This document shows, one piece after another, positions 53,628 through 61,348 of a DNA stretch of 64,000 bases (its first letter is position 1; every line of letters starts with the position of its first letter). Made by a program: the position numbers and the translations under genes. Origin of the DNA: Hydrogenophaga sp. (GTDB taxonomy: Bacteria > Pseudomonadota > Gammaproteobacteria > Burkholderiales > Burkholderiaceae_C); assembly GCF_030656115.1 (NCBI RefSeq), contig NZ_JAUSOO010000073.1, positions 62,001 through 126,000 of the forward strand, written 5' to 3'. Below the pieces are notes generated by a model. The model had not been told where the DNA came from and ran no database searches. It saw nothing but the letters and a program-made list of their open reading frames with translations.

Positions 53628-56594
53628 ATGCCCCGCCTGACCGACCGCCTGCCCCCGCCGTACCGCCCTGAAACCGCCAGCGTGGCCCAGCGCCTGGCCG
53701 CGCTGCAAGGCGCGCTGGACTGGGCCGCTGCCGCCACCCTGGCCGCGCCCTGGGTGCGCGCCGTGCGCAACAACCCGCCGCCGTTTTGGGCCATGGAAAG
53801 CCTGCTCAAGGAATACCCCATTTCCAGCGCCGAAGGTCTGGCCCTGATGCGCCTGGCCGAGGCGCTGCTGCGCGTACCCGATGCAGAAACCGCCATTGCG
53901 CTCACCGCCGACCAGCTGGGACGGGCCGACTTTGACGGTGCGGCCGACTCCACCCTGGCGCGCCTGTCGTCCACGGCCATCGCCATGTCCAAACACTTTT
54001 TGCCCGGCGCCGGCCAGGAGCCGGGTTTGATGGCCAAGCTCGGCGCCAGAACCGTGGTGGCCGCCACGCTGCGCGCGGTGCAGTTGCTGGGGCGCCAGTT
54101 TGTGCTGGGGCAAACGATTGAAGAGGGCATGCAAGAAGCGGCCGCAGCGCGCAAGAAGCTGGACCAACTGCGCTTCAGCTTCGACATGCTGGGCGAGGGC
54201 GCACGCACCGAAGCGGATGCGCTGCGCTACCTGGCGAGCTATGAAAACGCCATTGCCGCGATTGCGCGCACCGCCGATCCGGCCCGTTCTCCCACACACA
54301 ACGACGGCATCTCCATCAAGCTCAGCGCGTTGCACCCGCGCTTTGAGGACGTGCAGCACGCCCGCGTGATGGACGAGCTGGTGCCGCGCGTGTGGGCGCT
54401 GTGCCGCGCGGCGGCCGCAGCCAACCTGAACCTCACCATCGACGCCGAAGAGGTGGACCGGCTCGAACTCTCGCTGGATGTGTTCGAGGCGCTGGCGCAG
54501 CGGGTGGCCGAGCACTGCCCGCAGTGGCGCGGCCTGGGCCTGGCCATGCAGGCCTACCAGACCCGCGCGGTGGAACTGATCGAGCACGTGGCCGCGCTCG
54601 CCCGCCGTTACAACATCCAGTTCATGTGCCGCCTGGTCAAGGGCGCGTACTGGGACGCCGAGATCAAGCGCGCCCAAGAGCTGGGCCTGCCCACTTACCC
54701 GGTGTTCACCCACAAGCACCACACCGACGTGAGCTACCTGGCCTGCGCGCGGGCCATGCTGGACGCGCCCGACGCGATTTTTCCGCAGTTCGCCACGCAC
54801 AACGCGGGCACCATCGCGGCGATCCTGCAGATGGCGGCCCGCCAAGGCGTGCCGTTTGAACTGCAGCGCCTGCACGGCATGGGCGAGGGCATTTACCGCG
54901 AGGTGTTGAAAAATCCGCTGGTGGCCTGCCGCGTCTACGCGCCGGTGGGCGCGCACCGCGACCTGCTGGCCTACCTGGTGCGCCGCCTGCTGGAGAACGG
55001 CGCCAACTCGTCCTTTGTGCACCAGCTGGCCGACGAGTCGGTGGGCATGGACGAACTGCTCATCTCGCCGCTGCGGTTGGAGCCCCAGCCCGCGCTGCCT
55101 CTGCCGGTTGATCTGTACGGCCCGCAGCGCCCCAACAGCCAGGGGTTGGACTTGGCGGTGTTGGCCCACCGCGAACCCTTGCTGGCCGCACTGGCCAGCA
55201 CCGCCGTGCTGCCGGTGCCCGAAGCCAACGCCGCCGATGCCTCGGCCGCCTGTGCCCGTGCCATGGCTGCCTTTCCCGGCTGGAACCACACACCGGTGGC
55301 CGAGCGTGCAGCCACCTTGCGCCGCGCTGCTGACACGCTGCAACAGCAGTTGCCGCGTTTCTGTGCCCTGTTGGTGAAGGAAGCGCACAAGACCTGGGGC
55401 GACGCCATCTCCGAGGTGCGCGAGGCGGTGGACTTTTTGCGGTTCTACGCCAACGACGCCGAACGCGTGATGGCACCGCAGACACTTCCAGGCCCCACGG
55501 GCGAAAGCAACACCTTGCGCCTGGAAGGCCGGGGCGCCTGGGTCTGCATCAGCCCCTGGAACTTCCCGCTCGCCATCTTCATGGGCCAGGTCGCGGCTGC
55601 GCTGGCCACCGGCAACACGGTGCTGGCCAAACCGGCCGAGCAAACGCCGGCCGTGGCGCTCGAAGCGGTGAAACTTTTACACGCTGCGGGCGTGCCCGCC
55701 CATGCGCTGCAACTGCTGCATGGCCCCGGCGAGACCGTGGGCGCGGCGTTGGTGGCGCAGCCGGGCATCGCGGGCGTGGTGTTCACCGGCTCCACGCCCG
55801 TGGCCAAAACCATCCAGCGGGCGCTGGCCGCCCAAGACGGCGCCATCGTGCCGCTGATCGCCGAGACCGGCGGCATCAACGCCATGCTGGTCGACAGCAC
55901 GGCCCTGCCCGAGCAGGTGGCCGACGCGGTGGTGCAAAGCGCCTTTCGCAGCGCCGGCCAGCGCTGCTCGGCGCTGCGCCTGCTGTGCCTGCACGGGGCA
56001 ATAGCCGACCACGTGATTCAGATGATCCAGGGCGCGGCCAAAGAGCTGGTGTGCGGCAACCCCGCCGACCTCGCCACCGACCTCGGTCCGGTGATCGACG
56101 CCGAGGCGTTCAACAACATCCAGCGCCATCTCAACCGCCTGCACGCCCAAGCCCAGTCGCTGCTGCCCGCCGCCACAGAGCCCGCTGCGCGGCCCAACCT
56201 GATCCCGCCGCAGATGTTCGAGGTGCAGGCCATCGCCGACGTGAAAGCCGAAATCTTCGGCCCGGTGCTGCAGGTGGTGCGCTGGAGCGGCGACCCGATG
56301 GCCGTGATCCAGCAAATCAACGCCCTGGGCTACGGCCTCACGCTGGGCATTCAGACCCGCATCGACAGCCGTGCCCAGGCGCTGGCGGCCGCCGCGCGGG
56401 TGGGCAATGTGTACGTGAACCGCAACATGATCGGCGCGGTGGTCGGCGTGCAACCCTTCGGCGGCGAAGGCCTCAGCGGCACCGGCCCCAAGGCCGGCGG
56501 CCCGCACTACCTGCTGCGCTTCTGCGCCGAACAGACCCTGACCATCAACACCACCGCAGCGGGCGGCAACGTGGCGCTGTTTGCGGGGCATTGA
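53628..56594 (+). CDS. putA: Bifunctional proline dehydrogenase / L-glutamate-gamma-semialdehyde dehydrogenase PutA (short form)
   Basis: 988 residues. Proline dehydrogenase barrel (about 150-460; GISIKLSALHPRF, MCRLVKGAYWDAEIKRAQEL) is followed by an aldehyde dehydrogenase (about 510-975) with Glu746 in ETGGINAM and catalytic Cys780 in SAGQRCSALR, 34 residues apart as usual. It lacks the ribbon-helix-helix N terminus and the C-terminal extra domain of long PutA, matching the minimal type known from Bradyrhizobium (about 1,000). Oxidises proline to glutamate, passing electrons to quinone. GGAG precedes the ATG. Confidence 0.95.
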   Translation: MPRLTDRLPPPYRPETASVAQRLAALQGALDWAAAATLAAPWVRAVRNNPPPFWAMESLLKEYPISSAEGLALMRLAEALLRVPDAETAIALTADQLGRADFDGAADSTLARLSSTAIAMSKHFLPGAGQEPGLMAKLGARTVVAATLRAVQLLGRQFVLGQTIEEGMQEAAAARKKLDQLRFSFDMLGEGARTEADALRYLASYENAIAAIARTADPARSPTHNDGISIKLSALHPRFEDVQHARVMDELVPRVWALCRAAAAANLNLTIDAEEVDRLELSLDVFEALAQRVAEHCPQWRGLGLAMQAYQTRAVELIEHVAALARRYNIQFMCRLVKGAYWDAEIKRAQELGLPTYPVFTHKHHTDVSYLACARAMLDAPDAIFPQFATHNAGTIAAILQMAARQGVPFELQRLHGMGEGIYREVLKNPLVACRVYAPVGAHRDLLAYLVRRLLENGANSSFVHQLADESVGMDELLISPLRLEPQPALPLPVDLYGPQRPNSQGLDLAVLAHREPLLAALASTAVLPVPEANAADASAACARAMAAFPGWNHTPVAERAATLRRAADTLQQQLPRFCALLVKEAHKTWGDAISEVREAVDFLRFYANDAERVMAPQTLPGPTGESNTLRLEGRGAWVCISPWNFPLAIFMGQVAAALATGNTVLAKPAEQTPAVALEAVKLLHAAGVPAHALQLLHGPGETVGAALVAQPGIAGVVFTGSTPVAKTIQRALAAQDGAIVPLIAETGGINAMLVDSTALPEQVADAVVQSAFRSAGQRCSALRLLCLHGAIADHVIQMIQGAAKELVCGNPADLATDLGPVIDAEAFNNIQRHLNRLHAQAQSLLPAATEPAARPNLIPPQMFEVQAIADVKAEIFGPVLQVVRWSGDPMAVIQQINALGYGLTLGIQTRIDSRAQALAAAARVGNVYVNRNMIGAVVGVQPFGGEGLSGTGPKAGGPHYLLRFCAEQTLTINTTAAGGNVALFAGH

Positions 56595-56613
56595 GACACC
56601 CCCGACCACGGTG

Positions 56614-56916
56614 TCAATCCCCCGACCACCGCGCCACCAGCGCCTCGCCCCAGGCCCAAGGCCCGGTGAGGGTGAGCGTGACCGTGGTCCAGTCGCCGTC
56701 GGTTTGCTGGTGCTCGTCGGCGTCCCAGGTGCCGCCGTCGTCCAGCGGGCCGCGCGGGCCGGGGCTGTGCTGTTGTGCACAGGCCAGCACGGCGTGCACC
56801 TCGGCCCACACCGCGGGCAGGTCGGCGGCGCGCACGCTGGCCACGGCGTCCCAGGTGCCGGTGCCTTCGCCGTCGTCGCTGGCGTCGAAGATCAGGTATT
56901 GCAGGGGCAGGGTCAC
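56614..56916 (-). CDS. Small conserved-looking protein coupled to the GGDEF-EAL gene
   Basis: 100 residues, acidic, Trp-rich, no membrane helix or signal. It starts with GTG overlapping the stop of the upstream GGDEF-EAL gene (GTGA), reading MTLPLQYLIFDASDDGEGTG; an in-frame GTG three codons earlier is possible. C-terminal part TGPWAWGEALVARW. No family recognised, though I have the impression that similar small proteins occur in Comamonadaceae. Tight coupling suggests it works with, or reads, the cyclic-di-GMP protein. Convergent with putA. Confidence 0.65.
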   Translation of the reverse strand: MTLPLQYLIFDASDDGEGTGTWDAVASVRAADLPAVWAEVHAVLACAQQHSPGPRGPLDDGGTWDADEHQQTDGDWTTVTLTLTGPWAWGEALVARWSGD

Positions 56917-59504
56917 ACCAGCCACCCCGCCTGCAGTTCGGCCGCCGCCACCGGGCGGCTGAACAAATAGCCTTGGTACTGGTGGCAGCCCAGTTGCAGC
57001 AGCTGGGCTTTTTGGGCGGAGTTTTCCACGCCTTCGGCGATCACCTTCAGTTCCAGGCTGTCGCTCAGGGCGACGATGGTGCGCACGATGGCCTGGCTGT
57101 TGGTGTTGCTGTCGAGGTCGCGCACAAACGACTGGTCGATCTTGATCTTGTACAGCGGCAGGCGCTTGAGGTAGCTCAGGGACGAGTAGCCGGTGCCAAA
57201 GTCGTCCAGCGAGAAGGCGATGCCCAGCGCCTGGAGTTGGCCCATTTTTTCAATGACGTGGTCCACGTTGTTCAGCAGCAGGCTTTCGGTCAGCTCCAGT
57301 TCGATCCGGTGCGGGTCGGCCCGGGTTTGGTCGATGACGTGCTTCACATGCTCGACAAAGTGGACGTGGTGAAACTGCTTGGCGCTGATGTTGATGGCCA
57401 GCCGCCAGTGGGACGGTGGTTGCAGGGTTTGCGGCGTTGGCAGGTGTTGCCACTGGGCCAACTGGGCACAGGCCAGGCGCAGGATGTCCTGGCCCAGCGG
57501 CACCATCAGGTCGGTGTTTTCAATGACCGGGATAAAGGTGCCGGGTTGCACCAGCCCTTTGTCGGGGTGTTGCCAGCGCACCAGGGCTTCGATGCCGCAG
57601 AGCCGGCCATCGGTATCGAGCTGGGGCTGGTAGTGCAGGATGAATTCGTGGTGCTGGATGGCGCGGCGCACGTCTTGCAGCAGATCGGCGTGGGCTTCGG
57701 CGCGGGTCTGCATCTCGGCATTGAAAAACCGGATCTCGTTGCGGCCGCCGTCTTTCGCGGCGTACATGGCCATGTCGGCCCAGCGCAGCAGATTTTCGGG
57801 GGTTTCTGCCGCGTCGGTGAACATCGCAATGCCCATGCTGGCCGTCACGGTGTACGGGCGCTCGGCCAGCGGTACCGGTTGCCCAAAGCAGACTTTGAGC
57901 TTGCGCGCGGTGCTCAGGGCCTGGTCGGCGGCCAGGTCGCGGTCGCTGTCCAGGTCGGCCAGCAGCAGCACAAATTCATCGCCGCCGATGCGTGCCAGCG
58001 TGTCGGTGTTGCGCAGGCTGCTGCTCAGCCGGATGGCGATGCTGCGCAGCAGTTCATCGCCCGCCGCATGGCCCAGCAAGTCGTTCACTTCCTTGAAGTG
58101 GTCCAGGTCAATGAACACCAGTGCGCCATTGCGCCCGGTGCGTTGCGCCAGGGCCATTTCCCGCGCCATGCGGTCGAGCAGCGCGCGGCGGTTGGGCAGT
58201 TGCGTGAGCGGATCGAAGTAGGCCAGGCGGTGGATTTCTTCGGTGGCCTGGCGCTGTTCGGTCACATCGGTGGAGATGCCGCACAGCGCATACACCTGGC
58301 CGCTGGCGTCCAGCAGCGGCAGCTTGACCGACAGGTACACCTGCTCGGTGTCGTTGCCCAGGTTGCGGTTGACCTCTTCGGCGGTCAGCCGGATTTTTTC
58401 ATTGAATACCCGGCTGTCATTCTGGTGAATGTGATCGGCGGTGCGGCGGTCAAAAAAGTCTTCGTCGCGCTTGCCCACCACCTGGTCTGCGGGGGTGCCG
58501 AAGATCTGGGCCACCTTGCGGTTGACGTAGCGGTAGCGAAAGTCCGTCCCTTTGATGTAGATGGCGGCGTCCACGCTGTCGAGAATGGTGTTGAGCCGGG
58601 CCTCGCTGGCGCGGATGTCGCGGGTTTTGCGGGCCACTTCGCGGCGCAGCCAGGCCACGGTGAGTGCCAGCAGCGCCAGCACGCCCACGCCGGCCAGCAT
58701 GACCCAGACCATGTGGGGCGGTACGCCGTGCGGTGTTTCGGGGCTGCCCCAGCGGCGCAAGGTGCCGTGGTGGGACGAGGTCGGGTCGGCTTTCCACTGC
58801 GCGAGGCGCCGATCGACCGCTTGCAGCCAGGCGGGGTTGCTTTGCAGGCCACTGACCACGTGCAAGGCCACGGGCTGAAACATGATGGGTGTGCCCAGCA
58901 GGCTGTGGCTGGTGGCTTTCCAGTCGCCGTAATGCACATTGGCCAGCGCCACATCGGCTTGCTGGTGCTCCACCAGCGCAAAGGACTGGTCCAGGCTGTC
59001 GGCAGCCACCCAGGCCGCCTGGATGTTGAAGTTTTCCAGCAGGTTGGCAAAAAAGGCTTGCTGCACGGACCCTTGCAGGTAGGCCACGCGCTTGCCTTGC
59101 AGGTCCAGGATGGACTCCACTTGCTGGCTGGGGTGGCGGTACACCTGCGACCAGCTGTGGAGGGCGGGCGTGGGCAAAAACCGGAACAGGGTTTCGCGCT
59201 CGGGCGTGCGGGCCACATCGGGCATGAGGTCGATGCGGCCGGCCTGGAGCTGGTCCAGACAATCTTGCCATTCGCAGCGCACGGCTTGCAGTGTCCAGCC
59301 CTCTTGCCGGGCCACTTCGCGCAGCAGGTCGCCAAAAATACCCGTGGGCTGCTGATCGCTGCCCATGAAAATTTTGGGCGGGTTGTCGTACACCCCCACG
59401 CGCACCACGGGCGAGCCCACCGACTGCGCCCAGGCCATGGCGGGGGCCAGTGCCAGCCAGCACACCAAAACCCACCACGGTATGCGGGTACGTCCTCTGA
59501 GCAT
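56913..59504 (-). CDS. Sensor diguanylate cyclase/phosphodiesterase with periplasmic binding domain (SBP-TM-PAS-GGDEF-EAL)
   Basis: 863 residues. Signal peptide (1-26), an SBP_bac_3-like periplasmic domain (about 35-245; VRVGVYDNPPKIFMGSDQ, GIFGDLLREVARQEGW), one membrane helix (about 268-288), a PAS domain (about 305-415) and GGDEF (motif 507-511, intact) then EAL (motif 639-641, with DDFGTGYSSL and EGVEN intact). Both output domains look catalytic, so cyclic-di-GMP may be made or broken according to a ligand seen in the periplasm. Upstream gene is another GGDEF protein in the same direction. Confidence 0.93.
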   Translation of the reverse strand: MLRGRTRIPWWVLVCWLALAPAMAWAQSVGSPVVRVGVYDNPPKIFMGSDQQPTGIFGDLLREVARQEGWTLQAVRCEWQDCLDQLQAGRIDLMPDVARTPERETLFRFLPTPALHSWSQVYRHPSQQVESILDLQGKRVAYLQGSVQQAFFANLLENFNIQAAWVAADSLDQSFALVEHQQADVALANVHYGDWKATSHSLLGTPIMFQPVALHVVSGLQSNPAWLQAVDRRLAQWKADPTSSHHGTLRRWGSPETPHGVPPHMVWVMLAGVGVLALLALTVAWLRREVARKTRDIRASEARLNTILDSVDAAIYIKGTDFRYRYVNRKVAQIFGTPADQVVGKRDEDFFDRRTADHIHQNDSRVFNEKIRLTAEEVNRNLGNDTEQVYLSVKLPLLDASGQVYALCGISTDVTEQRQATEEIHRLAYFDPLTQLPNRRALLDRMAREMALAQRTGRNGALVFIDLDHFKEVNDLLGHAAGDELLRSIAIRLSSSLRNTDTLARIGGDEFVLLLADLDSDRDLAADQALSTARKLKVCFGQPVPLAERPYTVTASMGIAMFTDAAETPENLLRWADMAMYAAKDGGRNEIRFFNAEMQTRAEAHADLLQDVRRAIQHHEFILHYQPQLDTDGRLCGIEALVRWQHPDKGLVQPGTFIPVIENTDLMVPLGQDILRLACAQLAQWQHLPTPQTLQPPSHWRLAINISAKQFHHVHFVEHVKHVIDQTRADPHRIELELTESLLLNNVDHVIEKMGQLQALGIAFSLDDFGTGYSSLSYLKRLPLYKIKIDQSFVRDLDSNTNSQAIVRTIVALSDSLELKVIAEGVENSAQKAQLLQLGCHQYQGYLFSRPVAAAELQAGWLV

Positions 59505-59546
59505 GCGGTGTGTCCTTGTTTGGGGTGTGACAGTGCAAGCTGCAGT

Positions 59547-61133
59547 TTAGTGGGCAACTGGCGCGTTTGGCGCGTCTGGCGTGTGCACGCAAACCTGGTT
59601 GCGGCCGGCTTTTTTGGCGGTGTACATGGCGGCATCGGCCTGCTCCAGCAGGGCTTCAGCCGCTGTGGTGTGGCCGGTGAACAGCACCAGCCCGGCGCTG
59701 GCGGTGCACCGGTGTTCCACCACCGTGCGGGGGTCTTCGTCCTGGATCAGGTGGTAGGGCTGGGCCAATGCGTTCAGCATTTTCTGGGTCACATGGCGTG
59801 CTGCCTCACGGGCCTGCTCGCGGGTGTTGCCCAAGTCGCACAGCAGCACCACAAACTCGTCGCCACCCAGGCGCGCCACGGTGTCGATGCCGCGCACGCC
59901 AGCCACCAAGCGGCGGGCCACCTCCACCAGCAACAGGTCGCCCGCGCGGTGGCCGTGGGTATCGTTCAAAATTTTGAAGCGGTCCAGATCGAGAAACACC
60001 AGCCCTGCCCAGGTGCTGTTGCGCAAGCTGCTGCTCTGCGCCTGGCCCAGCCGCTCCAGCAGCAGGCGGCGGTTGGGCAGTTGGGTCAGGGTGTCGTGGT
60101 AGGCCAGGCCCTTGATGGTGTCTTCCTGGTTGCGCCGCTCGGTGATGTCGGTCAAAAAGTTCAGCGTGGCCACGTGCCCCTGCCATTCGATGCGCACACC
60201 GCTGATCTCAAACCAGCGCACCCCAGCGTGCAAGGTGTTCATGCGGGCCGGGTATTTCAGGTCGTCGCCCTGTCCGGCCAGCCGTTGCTGGTGGTTGTGC
60301 TGCACCAGGGGCCAGTCTTCGGTGTTGACCACGCTTTGAATGGGCGTGCCCGCCATGGTGTCGGGGCGGTAGCCCAGCAATTGGTGCATGCGCGGGTTGG
60401 CGTAGCGGATGGTGCTGCCTTGCACAATGCAAATGCCGTCGGTCGCGGCGTCCACCAGTTGGCGGTAATGCCGTTCGCTGGTGGCCAGCTGGGCTTCGGC
60501 CCGCTGTTGCGTCATGGTCAAAATGCCCACCGACAGCATCATGGTGCTGGTGAGAGAGACCAACAGGGTGATCGCCTGCATGGCATTCGACTCGTTGAGC
60601 GCCGCAATGCTCGTCCACCCCGTGAACACCGCAGCCAAACGGCCCAGCATGAGCAGCATGAACAGCGCCCCACCCAGGCCCAAAATCAGCACACCGCGCT
60701 CGGTGGCGGGGGTGTGGCAGTGCCGCAGCAGCGCCAGCAAAAAGCCGACTTGCCCTGTAAACAGCCAAGAATGGACCCAGAAAAGTCCGTGCAGATCGTT
60801 GCGCCAAACCACGTTGACCACCAGCATCAGCGCCATCGGCAAGTACAGCGCCAGCCGGTTCGGAGGCTGGTCGGCAAATCGGTACAGACCGTGGCCGTAG
60901 AGCGTCAGGGCGGCGCACAGGGCGCTATTGCCGAGCACGACAGACAAGTCTTCGGGCATGGTTTCGGGGAATGCGGCATGCATGACCAGAAACGCATAGC
61001 CCACCACCTGAAGGCTCAAAGCCCACGCCCAGGCTTGGAGATCGGGGTGTTTTTTGCGCGCCACGATGGCAATGGACACCGCCATGACGGCGGAGGTCAA
61101 CATCATCGTGGCAAAAAGGGTGGGGACATGCAC
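59547..61133 (-). CDS. Membrane diguanylate cyclase with PAS domain
   Basis: 528 residues. Seven to eight hydrophobic helices (about 5-215), a PAS domain (about 225-335; HYRQLVDAATDGICIVQGST, FLTDITERR) and a GGDEF domain (about 345-510; motif GGDEF at 423-427, preceded by DLDRFKILNDTHGHRAGDLL). The active-site motif is intact, so cyclic-di-GMP synthesis is expected at the inner membrane. It precedes the SBP-PAS-GGDEF-EAL gene by 42 bases, so the two are probably one transcript with the small coupled protein. Confidence 0.92.
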   Translation of the reverse strand: MHVPTLFATMMLTSAVMAVSIAIVARKKHPDLQAWAWALSLQVVGYAFLVMHAAFPETMPEDLSVVLGNSALCAALTLYGHGLYRFADQPPNRLALYLPMALMLVVNVVWRNDLHGLFWVHSWLFTGQVGFLLALLRHCHTPATERGVLILGLGGALFMLLMLGRLAAVFTGWTSIAALNESNAMQAITLLVSLTSTMMLSVGILTMTQQRAEAQLATSERHYRQLVDAATDGICIVQGSTIRYANPRMHQLLGYRPDTMAGTPIQSVVNTEDWPLVQHNHQQRLAGQGDDLKYPARMNTLHAGVRWFEISGVRIEWQGHVATLNFLTDITERRNQEDTIKGLAYHDTLTQLPNRRLLLERLGQAQSSSLRNSTWAGLVFLDLDRFKILNDTHGHRAGDLLLVEVARRLVAGVRGIDTVARLGGDEFVVLLCDLGNTREQAREAARHVTQKMLNALAQPYHLIQDEDPRTVVEHRCTASAGLVLFTGHTTAAEALLEQADAAMYTAKKAGRNQVCVHTPDAPNAPVAH

Positions 61134-61348
61134 GGTTCAATGATCCAACAAGTTGAACCCATTCTTGCGGTTTTGTCCGCCTCTGCACAGACGGATGAAC
61201 GTGAAGTCTGTCCAACGCTCGGTATGCGTGGCATTGGTTGCTGGGGTGTGAGGCCACACCGCCTTCATCTGCCGCCGCTGGGCTGGCGAAATAGGCTGGT
61301 GCCAAAGGCACAATGCATCTGATCGCATGACGTGAAACCTCACAAAGA

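Noticed and set aside
56775..61322. 1,515-codon open frame on the + strand
   Set aside because: It is antisense to the two cyclic-di-GMP genes, whose domains and motifs are unmistakable. Long antisense frames are expected in GC-rich DNA, and its translation is compositionally odd (His/Gln/Gly-rich).
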